Shown here piece by piece: positions 7,590 through 15,900 of a stretch of DNA of 64,000 bases (the stretch's first letter is position 1; each line of letters starts with the position of its first letter). The notes under the pieces are model-generated. The model ran no database searches and was not told where the DNA came from. It was given only the letters and a program-made list of their open reading frames with translations. Origin of the DNA: Paraburkholderia aromaticivorans (lineage in GTDB: Bacteria; Pseudomonadota; Gammaproteobacteria; Burkholderiales; Burkholderiaceae); contig NZ_CP022989.1 in assembly GCF_002278075.1 (NCBI RefSeq), positions 248,001-312,000 of the forward strand. Reading direction: 5' to 3'. The translations under genes were made by a program, and so were the position numbers.

Positions 7590-9455
7590 TTAGAACATAT
7601 CCGCGGCACTTTTTTGTCCTACGACCTGAGTGGATGTTCCACACCCGGTTCGAGACGGGATAAAGGGACCGGTGTTCATACTCGCGTAGCTTTGGCCGGG
7701 ACCCACGATCGGAAAGACATCGGCATTCTCATCGATCATCACCTCGAGGAAAGCCGGCCCCTCAAATTCGACGAACGCTCTCAACGCGTCCTCGAGTTCG
7801 CCCGGCGCCTGAACGCGACGCGCGAATTCGAAGCCATCGGCCTGTGCCGCCATCACAAAGTCTTTGCGATGCAGCGCCTTGTCGCTGACAAACATTCGCC
7901 CGTCGTAAAAGAGACGCTGCCACTGCCGGATCATTCCATCTCCGCGATTGTTGAGCAGCAGTACTTTGACGGGGATGCCGTACGTGCTTGCCGTCTCCAG
8001 TTCGCCGACATTCATCCGGATGCTGCCATCGCCGTCGATGTCGATCACGAGCGCATCCGGCCGCGCCAACTGCGCGCCAATCGCAGCCGGCAGCCCAAAA
8101 CCCATCGTCCCCATGCTGCCCGATGTCAGAAAGCTTCGAGGCTCGACGAACGCGAAAAACTGCGCCGCCCACATCTGATGCTGGCCGACGCCGGTGCTGA
8201 TGATCGCGCGTCCGCCTGTGATCTCACTGAGTTTCTCGATAACCCGCTGCGGTTGAATCGCCGGGTTGTTTCGGTCGTAGTTCATGCCGAACCTCCGCTT
8301 GAGCGCCACCACCTGGTCGAGCCAATCCGAAGACGACTGCGCCGCCGGACTGTGCTCCATCAAAGACAGTAAGGCCTCTTTAGCATCGCTCACGTGAGTC
8401 CAGTGCGCGCGCTTGACCTTGTTGATCTCCGCCTCGTCGATGTCGATATGCGCGATATGGCGGGCAGCGGGAGCGAATGACTCAGGCCGTCCACCGGCGA
8501 CCCGATCGTCGAACCGGGCGCCCACCGCGATCAGAAAATCGCAGTCTTCAACGGCGTAGTTTGCGCAGGCGGCGCCGTGCATGCCGAGCATGCCGAGAAA
8601 CAGCGGGTGTTTTGCAGATACGGCGCCAAGACCCATCAGCGTCGTTACGATCGGAATGCCGTAGCGCTCGGCGAACGCCCGCAGCTCCGCGCTCGCGCGA
8701 GCCGTGATGACACCGCCGCCGACATAGAGCAGCGGCCGCTTACTGCGCCGCAGGAGATCGAAGAAGGCGATGGCTTTATCGTTTGCCAGATGCGCCCCTT
8801 TCGCCACCATCCGCAGACGGTCGGAGTAGCCGCGAAAATGCAGTGCGCCTCGCCCGTGATAGGGCCCCGTCCAGTTCTGGATGTCTTTGGGCACATCCAC
8901 AACAACCGGGCCCGGACGGCCCGTGCGGGCCACTTCGAACGCGGTGCGCAGGGTCGGCTCGAGCTTCATCGGATCGGTGACCAGAAACACCTGCTTCGCG
9001 CACGCCGACATGATGTTGAAGACGGGCGCTTCCTGAAACGCGTCGCTGCCGATCGCGGCACGCGGCACCTGCCCGCAGATGAGGACGACGGGTACCGAAT
9101 CGCCATTACAGTCCGCGATCGGCGTCACCGCGTTTGTCGCACCCGGTCCGGACGTCACCATGAAAACGCCGACTTTTCCGCTGGCCCGCGCGTAACCGGC
9201 GGCCATAAAGCCCGCGGCCTGCTCGTTGGCCGGTACGACAAACTTGATTTGACGCCCGCCATGGGTCGCGTTCCTTTCGTTATGACGAAACACCGCGTCG
9301 TAGGTCGGCAGAATCGCACCGCCGCTATAGCCAAACAGCGTGTCGACGCCCTGCTCGGCAAGTACGCGCAGGATAATGTCGGCCCCCGACAGCGTTTCAG
9401 TCACATTCGTTGGCGTCAAATCGGCTTGTGAAGCAATGATTGGGTTTCGGGTCAT
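7590..9455 (-). CDS. Acetolactate synthase large-subunit-like ThDP enzyme
   Basis: About 621 residues with the three domains of AHAS/pyruvate-oxidase-type ThDP enzymes. The catalytic Glu is at about residue 78 (PANEQAAGFMA), TSGPGATNAV follows, and the ThDP-Mg motif starts with GDGS near residue 473 and ends in LLNNRGDGMIRQWQ. The closest enzyme type is acetolactate synthase (two pyruvate to acetolactate, first common step of valine and leucine synthesis). There is no small regulatory subunit (ilvH/ilvN) beside it, so it is an extra, orphan copy. The C-terminal tail of about 30 residues after VFPIVGPG is longer than usual. ATG 9455 fits the family start. Confidence 0.85.
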   Translation of the reverse strand: MTRNPIIASQADLTPTNVTETLSGADIILRVLAEQGVDTLFGYSGGAILPTYDAVFRHNERNATHGGRQIKFVVPANEQAAGFMAAGYARASGKVGVFMVTSGPGATNAVTPIADCNGDSVPVVLICGQVPRAAIGSDAFQEAPVFNIMSACAKQVFLVTDPMKLEPTLRTAFEVARTGRPGPVVVDVPKDIQNWTGPYHGRGALHFRGYSDRLRMVAKGAHLANDKAIAFFDLLRRSKRPLLYVGGGVITARASAELRAFAERYGIPIVTTLMGLGAVSAKHPLFLGMLGMHGAACANYAVEDCDFLIAVGARFDDRVAGGRPESFAPAARHIAHIDIDEAEINKVKRAHWTHVSDAKEALLSLMEHSPAAQSSSDWLDQVVALKRRFGMNYDRNNPAIQPQRVIEKLSEITGGRAIISTGVGQHQMWAAQFFAFVEPRSFLTSGSMGTMGFGLPAAIGAQLARPDALVIDIDGDGSIRMNVGELETASTYGIPVKVLLLNNRGDGMIRQWQRLFYDGRMFVSDKALHRKDFVMAAQADGFEFARRVQAPGELEDALRAFVEFEGPAFLEVMIDENADVFPIVGPGQSYASMNTGPFIPSRTGCGTSTQVVGQKSAADMF

Positions 9456-9531
9456 GGTTGGCTCGCGGGCAAATCGGCGCTGACAGGAACAGCAGCCAGA
9501 ATCAAGGAACGATCTCCTATCCAGTCGGCGC

Positions 9532-10110
9532 TCATGAGCGGCGCCTCGACAATGATTTAGTAATGCTTCTGGCGAACTCGTCGCCAAGGTCCTCCCGGAC
9601 CAGCTCCAGGGCCACCTGAATACCATCCGTTATGCCGCGCGACGCATGCAGACCGCCCTCCTTCGAACAGCCTCGATCGCCCGCGGCGCGCACAACGGGA
9701 TACTCGCTGGACAAACGCCGCGCATCGCGCCAATGCGTAGTCAAAGGGCGATGGTCAGCAAGGCCGGCGCGCGCGATCAGAAAAGCCCCGTTGGACACCG
9801 ACGCGAACCTTCGCACCCTGTGCCCCGCAGCCTTGAGCCAGTTCACCAGATCATGAAGTTCACGGCTCGACCCGAGGACGGGGCACCCCGGCACTACGAC
9901 GATGTCGAACCAAACAGGCGCGTCCAGCAGACTGTCGGTCGCGCCCACCGCTACGCCATTCGAGCACAGCACCGGGCCCGCAGACGGCCCCACGAGATGC
10001 TGCTCGTACAACGTTGCGCCGCACAGGCGATTCGCTTCGTGAAACACGTCCATCGGCCCCGTCACTTCGAGCAGCCGAAATCCTGCGTACAGCATCATCG
10101 CGACCTGCAT
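9532..10110 (-). CDS. DJ-1/PfpI (GlxA-type) domain protein lacking nucleophile Cys
   Basis: 192 residues that match only the N-terminal DJ-1/PfpI domain of GlxA-type regulators; the AraC-like DNA-binding domain is absent. The segment that normally reads SVC(N/T)GAF is SVSNGAF here, with Ser106 (codon TCC) replacing the conserved cysteine. Compare Cys107 in the divergent neighbour starting at 10621, which is clearly a paralogue. The region after TTHW is also altered (VRAAGDRGCSKEGGLHASRG). It lies 76 bases upstream of the acetolactate synthase gene on the same strand. It may be a non-catalytic ligand sensor or a decaying copy; no frameshift is visible. Confidence 0.7.
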   Translation of the reverse strand: MQVAMMLYAGFRLLEVTGPMDVFHEANRLCGATLYEQHLVGPSAGPVLCSNGVAVGATDSLLDAPVWFDIVVVPGCPVLGSSRELHDLVNWLKAAGHRVRRFASVSNGAFLIARAGLADHRPLTTHWRDARRLSSEYPVVRAAGDRGCSKEGGLHASRGITDGIQVALELVREDLGDEFARSITKSLSRRRS

Positions 10111-10620
10111 GCTCCGTTACTCCGTGAATTCACTGCATACGGGCGCCGCATATCTCGCCGCGTCACGCCCGGCGAGGCGGTGCGGGGTATCGCGTCCCTC
10201 GACCATGACGAATCTGCCCTTGGTTACAGGTTCTCGCGGCCGGTCCTCCGGCGCGCTGGTGACTCGCCACATCCACGAGACCCAGTCTAATGAGCCGGCA
10301 TGAGAGAGGAAACACGTGGTTGTCGTCGTGCTGGGCCAATCGATGTGAGATTTGGGCCACCGGCGCCACCTCGGAGTTGTCGCCCGTCGGGTTGCCTCCA
10401 GAGGACGCGATGTCAGTCGAGCATGGCCGCGATCCAGTGCGCTTGTTACCCAGACGCAAAAGTAAGTTACCGCCTGGTGCATCCCTGTTTTCAGGCGATT
10501 GCGGTAAGCTCGGTTACCGCTCGTCAGTACAGGCTGGCAGGCTTGGTCCGGTCTTTCGGGTAAAGCCAATCGAATCGCCGGTATCGGAAACGGGCCTACT
10601 CACTCCATGAAGGTCACGGC
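10111..10620. other. 510-base divergent intergenic region
   Basis: The region separates the minus-strand DJ-1 protein from the plus-strand GlxA-like regulator. Reading frames here (for example 10117-10569 minus and 10290-10610 plus) encode Arg/Pro/Thr-rich strings with no recognisable family. I treat the region as non-coding, holding the two divergent promoters. No clear terminator or RNA was recognised. Confidence 0.5.
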
Positions 10621-11646
10621 ATGAAAGTCGCCATTGTTATATTCGATGGTGTTCAGGCGCTCGACGTTGCGGGCCCCCTCGACGTGTTCGCCGAAGCAAA
10701 CACGATCCTTTCCGAACCGCAGCGATATGAAGTCTCCCTAGTGGGACCTCGGGCCGGCAGCGTGACCTGCTCGAACGGAATGCAGCTTTACGTGCCATTC
10801 GGCTATGCGGATCTCGACACGCAATGGGATCTGCTACTGGTCGCCGGAGGGCCGCAATTGCCGGATGCCCAACCGCCGAGTGACTTTCTGGCGTGGCTGC
10901 GGAGTCAGGCCCGCAACGCGACACGCTTCGGCTCTGTTTGCAATGGAGCATTCGTACTTGCCCATGCGGGACTGCTCGACGGCAAGGAAGTGACGACCCA
11001 CTGGGCGGACGCGGGCCGTCTCGCCCATGAATTTCCGCAGGCGAGCGTGCAGCCCGACAAGATCTTCGTTCGCGACGGACGCCTCTTTACCTCGGCAGGG
11101 GTAACGGCCGGTATCGATCTGTGCCTGTCGCTCGTCGCCGAAGACTGGGGACACGAACTGGCGGTGCGTGTTGCAAAACGTCTTGTCGTCTATATCCAGC
11201 GGGAAGGCGGCCAGTCTCAATACAGCCCCTACATTGGAGCCGGGCGCGACGAGGATCCGCTTATCGGCAAAGTGCACCGGTATGTGACCGAGCATATAAC
11301 CGATGCGCTATCGATCGAACAACTCGCGAGCGCAGTGGCAGTCAGCCGACGAACCTTCTCACGATTGTTCGCGAAGTATGCAAAGGTGACGCCGTCCGCA
11401 TTTGTCGAGCAGGTTCGCGTCGATACCGCGAGAAAGTTGCTGGAGGATTCGGATGCACCGCTGAAAACCGTGGCATTCAAATGCGGTTTCCGCAGCGCCA
11501 CGCATATGCGCACCACCTTCTCCCGGCGGCTAAACGTGACACCGAAACAATACCGGCAGCGATTTCGCGGCGAGGCCAGCAAACAGCCATGGCTGGCTAA
11601 CAGCGCCGGCAAGCAGGTTGCTTTTCAAGGACTGTCGCATCTGTGA
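10621..11646 (+). CDS. GlxA family transcriptional regulator (DJ-1/PfpI + AraC)
   Basis: 341 residues in two domains. Residues 1-185 form a DJ-1/PfpI amidotransferase-like domain with the conserved Cys107 in SVCNGAF and TTHW. Residues about 215-325 form an AraC/XylS DNA-binding domain with two helix-turn-helices (IEQLASAVAVSRRTFSRLF and LKTVAFKCGFRSATHMRTTF). This is the full-length GlxA/FtrA-like architecture. ATG 10621 has an AAGG site. It is transcribed divergently from the truncated paralogue and overlaps the mug start by four bases (GTGA). The inducing ligand is unknown. Confidence 0.87.
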   Translation: MKVAIVIFDGVQALDVAGPLDVFAEANTILSEPQRYEVSLVGPRAGSVTCSNGMQLYVPFGYADLDTQWDLLLVAGGPQLPDAQPPSDFLAWLRSQARNATRFGSVCNGAFVLAHAGLLDGKEVTTHWADAGRLAHEFPQASVQPDKIFVRDGRLFTSAGVTAGIDLCLSLVAEDWGHELAVRVAKRLVVYIQREGGQSQYSPYIGAGRDEDPLIGKVHRYVTEHITDALSIEQLASAVAVSRRTFSRLFAKYAKVTPSAFVEQVRVDTARKLLEDSDAPLKTVAFKCGFRSATHMRTTFSRRLNVTPKQYRQRFRGEASKQPWLANSAGKQVAFQGLSHL

Positions 11647-12173
11647 CTGACGCCGACTCTCCTCAATCCCTTCCCGATATCCTTGCACCCGGCTTGCCGC
11701 TCATATTCGTCGGAATCAATCCGGGTATCCGTGCGGCATCAACGGGCCACCACTTTGCGGGCAGAGGCAACCGGTTCTGGCGGGTGATGCATCTGGCGGG
11801 TTTTACTCCCGGACAGATTCGGCCCGAAGACGACCGCACGGTTCTTCGCTATGGCTACGGTCTTACCGCGGTGGTCTCGCGGCCAACCGCGCGCGCCGCC
11901 GATCTGTCGCGATCGGAGCTCGAACTGGCCGGTGATGATTTTCGGCGCAAGGTCGAGCGGTACGCGCCGCGGCATGTTGCTTTCCTCGGAAAAATGGCGC
12001 TTGCGGCGATCTCCGGCACACGTTCCATCCATTGGGGACTGCAAACAGAGCCATTCGGCGGCGCATGTGCGTGGGTGTTACCCAATCCGAGCGGACTGAA
12101 CAGGGCATTCGACCTCGATGCGCTGGTTGTCGCCTACCGCGAGGTTCGCATTGCGGTAGCGTCCACGCCTTGA
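11643..12173 (+). CDS. mug: G/U mismatch-specific DNA glycosylase
   Basis: 176 residues aligning along their length with E. coli Mug. The catalytic GINPGIRAA motif (Asn activates water), HFAGRGNRFWRVMHLAGF and the C-terminal NPSGLNR loop that wedges into DNA are all present. The enzyme removes uracil or ethenocytosine opposite G. The start is GTG 11643, overlapping the stop of the GlxA-like regulator, so translation is coupled to a gene with no obvious repair role. The 3' end overlaps the convergent LysR gene by 40 bases. Confidence 0.92.
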   Translation: MTDADSPQSLPDILAPGLPLIFVGINPGIRAASTGHHFAGRGNRFWRVMHLAGFTPGQIRPEDDRTVLRYGYGLTAVVSRPTARAADLSRSELELAGDDFRRKVERYAPRHVAFLGKMALAAISGTRSIHWGLQTEPFGGACAWVLPNPSGLNRAFDLDALVVAYREVRIAVASTP

Positions 12174-13066
12174 AGGTGCGCGTTCTTGCGCAATGTCCCC
12201 GTCACGAAATCCACGAAGGCGCGAATCTTGCCGCTGCTGCTTCGTCGCTCCACATGAAGCAGGCTCACCGGGATCGACTCGGGCTCGAACGACGTCAGGA
12301 CGGGTCGGAGCTTGCCGTCAAGTACCTCGGGAGCCGCTTGATACGACAGCAACTGGATTATCCCCACTCCGTCGACGGCCGCGAGAACAGCAGCGGGGCC
12401 GAGGTCGACGATCATTCGCGGCCGCAGCCTGACCGGTAACCTCGAACCGTTTTCGTTGTACACCCATTCGAGCGGAAGCGAGACGCCCGTGAAAGATACG
12501 CAATGGTGATTGGCCAGATCTTTGGGGTGAAGCGGTTCCCCATGCACGGCAAGATAAGAGGGAGCCGCATACGTGCAACGCCGCACGAACCCTAACGGAA
12601 TCGCGAACGCCGAGGAATCCCCGAGATGGCCGACACGGATCGCGATATCGACGCCTTCCTCCAGAAGCCGCGTAGTTCGATCGACGTACACCGCCTTGAT
12701 GCCGACGTCCGGATAACGCAGTGCGAAGGCGTTGACCAGCGGAGCGACATAGCGCTGGCCGAACAGCACTGGTGCGGAAACGGTCAACGTCCCTACGGGA
12801 TTGAGCTGATCGGCGGCAATGTTGGCTTCCGCATCCGTGATGGTGTCCAGCACCTTCCTGCAGGCTTCGAGGTATGCCATACCTGCGTCCGTTGGACGAA
12901 CCGATCGCGTCGTCCGGGCGAGCAGATGCGTACCGAGACGGGACTCCAGCGAACTGACCGCCCGCGAGACCGCGCCGGCCGACATGCCGAATTTTTCGGC
13001 CGCGCCGGTAAAGCTGCCCCGGTCGACAATGGCGACGAACACCTCCATCTCACGCAATCTTTCCAT
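12134..13066 (-). CDS. LysR family transcriptional regulator
   Basis: About 310 residues. The N-terminal winged helix (residues 1-60, MEVFVAIVDRGSFTGAAEKFGMS and VSRAVSSLESRLGTHLLARTTR) and the ligand-binding domain are typical of the large group of LysR proteins that control adjacent transport or redox genes. ATG 13066 is chosen for the TTGGAGA ribosome site; ATG 13087 is the alternative. It is divergent from the ABM-domain gene and the second efflux operon, which are its most likely targets. Its last 40 bases overlap the end of mug in antisense. Confidence 0.87.
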   Translation of the reverse strand: MERLREMEVFVAIVDRGSFTGAAEKFGMSAGAVSRAVSSLESRLGTHLLARTTRSVRPTDAGMAYLEACRKVLDTITDAEANIAADQLNPVGTLTVSAPVLFGQRYVAPLVNAFALRYPDVGIKAVYVDRTTRLLEEGVDIAIRVGHLGDSSAFAIPLGFVRRCTYAAPSYLAVHGEPLHPKDLANHHCVSFTGVSLPLEWVYNENGSRLPVRLRPRMIVDLGPAAVLAAVDGVGIIQLLSYQAAPEVLDGKLRPVLTSFEPESIPVSLLHVERRSSSGKIRAFVDFVTGTLRKNAHLQGVDATAMRTSR

Positions 13067-13087
13067 TCCGTTCTCCAACCTGGTCAC

Positions 13088-13483
13088 CGCGTCAACACGC
13101 CGCGATTCTATGCGCTGCGATCCGCACGTTAATGATTCGTGTCGCCGAATGGCTCAAAGAAAACACAAAATGTCCCAGGCCAAACGCTTTCCGGATTTCA
13201 GAAAGCGGTCGTTCAGATTTTCCACGCCAGAAGAATTGCCTTTGCGGCTCGAAAGAGACTCTTTCGCACAGTGATGGTGATCGGAACGCCGATGTCCGAT
13301 TGGCTAAATTCACCAACTCATTGGCCCAATAATCAACTAGCCTGGACTCCGATGAATCGGCCAGTCCCGCACAATTACCGCAAGCGCCAGGTATCGGTCA
13401 TGCGGCAACGAATCCGCCAACGGCGCTGGCTTCGCGCATTCACCACGACGCGTCGTATCGCCAACCCAATGTAAGAGGTACTC
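13088..13483. other. 396-base divergent intergenic region
   Basis: This region lies between the LysR gene and the ABM-domain gene and holds no convincing gene. It should contain both divergent promoters and the LysR binding site. A short palindrome, ATTGG-C-CCAAT, at 13320-13330 is preceded by another ATTGG at about 13309. I could not assign -35/-10 elements with confidence. Confidence 0.45.
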
Positions 13484-14158
13484 ATGTTCTCCGCCATGCT
13501 TGAAGTTAACCCGAAGCCCGAACAGTTCGACGCCTATCTCGGCATGGCCGGCATGCTGCGGCCCGAACTCGAGAAGATCGAAGGCTTCATCGACAACACG
13601 CGCTATGCGAGTCTCACCCGCGAAGGCTGGCTTCTTTCGCTGTCGAGCTGGCGTGACGAGAAGTCGCTCGTGCGCTGGCGCACCACCACGTCGCATCACA
13701 AGATACAGCAGGCTGCGCGCGATCGCGTCTTCGCCGACTATCGCCTGCGCATCGGCCAGGTTGTCAGCGATAACCAGGTGCCTGCCGGACAGGTCCTGCG
13801 TGAGCAGCGCCTGGATGTCACCGAAACGGGCCGTGGCACCGCCGTGACGCTGCTCGATGCGGCACGCTCGCCGGAGTGGCTCGAGCAGACTGACGCCGAA
13901 GGGGTGGCGAAATCACTCGGCGTCGATACGAGCGCACCCGGCCTCGTCTCGTGGGACGTATTCGAGGCACTGATGACACCGGGCGACGTGATCGCGGTGG
14001 TGACGTGGCGCAATCAGGCGGCAGTTGAAGCGTTCGAGCGCGATGCGCGGAAGGCGGATGGCTTGCGCCAGCGGAGTATCCGCATCGTCCGTGAGTACGG
14101 CATGTTCGATCGCCGCGAAGCGCCGCAATACTTCGAAGAGGTGCAGCGCAAGCTCTAA
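13484..14158 (+). CDS. Antibiotic biosynthesis monooxygenase (ABM) domain protein
   Basis: 224 residues. The N-terminal 100 residues have the ABM ferredoxin-like fold pattern (MFSAMLEVNPKPEQFDAYL, then GWLLSLSSWRDEKSLVRWR and HHKIQQAARDRVFADYRLRI), as seen in small monooxygenases and haem-degrading proteins. A second, weaker copy may follow (VIAVVTWRNQAAVEAFERDA), making it a fused dimer of two half-domains. The start is ATG 13484 behind AGAGG. It lies 84 bases upstream of the second efflux operon on the same strand. The substrate is not predictable. Confidence 0.75.
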   Translation: MFSAMLEVNPKPEQFDAYLGMAGMLRPELEKIEGFIDNTRYASLTREGWLLSLSSWRDEKSLVRWRTTTSHHKIQQAARDRVFADYRLRIGQVVSDNQVPAGQVLREQRLDVTETGRGTAVTLLDAARSPEWLEQTDAEGVAKSLGVDTSAPGLVSWDVFEALMTPGDVIAVVTWRNQAAVEAFERDARKADGLRQRSIRIVREYGMFDRREAPQYFEEVQRKL

Positions 14159-14242
14159 GGGTTCGCTTAGTTCGAGCGCGGATTCTGGCACCTTCGCTCC
14201 CGCGCGAGCTGAAACGGAAAATGTTTAGATACCCTATCGACC

Positions 14243-15889
14243 ATGAGTAGCAACGAGGCCCCCATGACTACTGGCAACCCTTTGACGCTTGGAGCGGACG
14301 CACCGGCCATCCCGCGGTCGCGGGAACCCGCTCCTGCGCCCGGGACCGAGGCTCCCGCGCAGCCGGCGCCCAGGCAAGCCGCGCTTTCGCTTCGCCTCGC
14401 GGCCGGCCTCGTTGGAATGCTGCTCGCGTCGCTGCTGGCCATTCTCAACGAACAGGTCACGGCCCTGTCGATGGCGGATGTCCAGGGTGCGCTTTCGATC
14501 GGTCACGACGACGGAACCTGGCTGACCGCGCTGTTCGAGGCGGCTAACGTCGCCACGATGGTGTTCGCGCCGTGGTTCGGGATCACCTTCACGCTCAAGC
14601 GATTTACGATCGGCGCCGTGATCGCGACCATGCTCCTCGGCGTGCTGTGCCCCTTCGCACCGAACCTGCTCTCGCTCTATGTGTTGCGTGTTCTTCAGGG
14701 GATTGCCGGCGGATGCCTTCCGCCGATGCTGATCATCGTGGCGCTGCGTTATCTTCCGCCCAAAGTGAAACTGTACGGACTCGCCGGTTACGCGCTTACG
14801 GCGACCTTCGGGCCGGCCCTCGGCACTCCGCTCGCGGCTCTGTGGACCGAGTATGTCGGCTGGCAGATGGTCTTCTGGCAAATCGTGCCGCTCGGCATCG
14901 TGAGCTGCCTCGCGATCCAGCAGGGGCTTCCGGCCGATCCGCTCAAACTCGACCGACTCGGCGCCTTCAACTGGACCGGATTTCTGACGGGCTTTCCGGC
15001 CGTCGCCATGCTCGTTATCGGCCTTCTGCAAGGCGATCGTCTCGACTGGCTCGATTCGGGATTCATTCGCGTGATGTTCATTGGCGGGGCGCTGCTGTTC
15101 GCCACCTTCCTTGTCAACGAGTGGTTCCACCCGCTGCCATTCTTCAAGCTGCAGATGCTGTCGCGCCGAAACTTCGTGCACGGACTCACGACGCTCGTGG
15201 GCGCGGTCATACTGCTGGTCGGCGTGGCGGCGATTCCCAGCCAGTATCTCGCCAGGGTTCACGCCTACCGGCCGCTGCAGACCGCGCCGCTGTCGTTGCT
15301 GGTTGCGATCCCGCTATTGATCACGCTGCCTTTGACGGCTGCCGTGCTGAATCTGCGGCGGGTCGACCACCGCTGGGTCATGGCCATTGGACTGAGCCTG
15401 ATGCCCGCTACGTGTCTGATGAATAGCTTCATCACGTCCGAGTGGATTCGCGACAATTTCTACTGGTTTCAATCCATCCAGATCGTGGCGCAACCCATGG
15501 TGATTCTCGCGATTTTGATGGGCGTGACGACGGGCTTGCCGCCCACGGACGGCCCATTCGCTTCAGCGATGTTCAACTCGCTCAAAACGTTTTCCGCGGC
15601 TGTGGCGACGGGTCTGATCGAAGGCCTGGGTACGGATCGCGAACGTCTTCATTCGAACATGCTCGTGGACCATTTGGGCAACCACGCGCTGGTGGCCAGC
15701 CAGAGCGTCGACGCGGCTCACGGTCTCGGCGAACTCGCCCACCGGATCCACGAGCAGGCAGTGGTACTGACCTCGGCGGATCTTTATCGCGTGATGGCAG
15801 GTGTGGCCATCGCACTTCTTTTCCTCGTGCCAGTGTTGCCCGTGCGTATATACCCGCCGTGGAGCACTACGCCGCCCTCTTCCCATTAA
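14243..15889 (+). CDS. MFS drug efflux transporter, DHA2-like, 14 helices
   Basis: 548 residues with about 14 predicted helices. The start is a proline/alanine-rich cytoplasmic tail, and the first helix runs GLVGMLLASLLAILNEQVTALS. The motif around SIGHDDGTWLTALFEAANV and the C-motif-like GYALTATFGPALGTPLAALW place it among EmrB-type exporters, though it is divergent from the emrB at 2163-3725. It begins an operon with an HlyD adaptor (11 bases on) and an outer-membrane channel. ATG 14243 has no good ribosome site; ATG 14264 with ACGAGG before it is a credible alternative. Substrate unknown; aromatic acids or drugs are possible. Confidence 0.85.
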   Translation: MSSNEAPMTTGNPLTLGADAPAIPRSREPAPAPGTEAPAQPAPRQAALSLRLAAGLVGMLLASLLAILNEQVTALSMADVQGALSIGHDDGTWLTALFEAANVATMVFAPWFGITFTLKRFTIGAVIATMLLGVLCPFAPNLLSLYVLRVLQGIAGGCLPPMLIIVALRYLPPKVKLYGLAGYALTATFGPALGTPLAALWTEYVGWQMVFWQIVPLGIVSCLAIQQGLPADPLKLDRLGAFNWTGFLTGFPAVAMLVIGLLQGDRLDWLDSGFIRVMFIGGALLFATFLVNEWFHPLPFFKLQMLSRRNFVHGLTTLVGAVILLVGVAAIPSQYLARVHAYRPLQTAPLSLLVAIPLLITLPLTAAVLNLRRVDHRWVMAIGLSLMPATCLMNSFITSEWIRDNFYWFQSIQIVAQPMVILAILMGVTTGLPPTDGPFASAMFNSLKTFSAAVATGLIEGLGTDRERLHSNMLVDHLGNHALVASQSVDAAHGLGELAHRIHEQAVVLTSADLYRVMAGVAIALLFLVPVLPVRIYPPWSTTPPSSH

Positions 15890-15900
15890 GGGCCGATATC

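Noticed and set aside
7590..9455. Acetolactate synthase-like gene considered as sulfoacetaldehyde acetyltransferase or glyoxylate carboligase
   Set aside because: The catalytic Glu in PANEQAAGFMA argues against carboligase (which has Val), and the RQWQ motif near the ThDP site is typical of acetolactate synthase.
10117..10569. Possible 150-residue gene between the two DJ-1 genes
   Set aside because: Arg/Thr/Pro-rich, no known domain, and it lies where divergent promoters must be.
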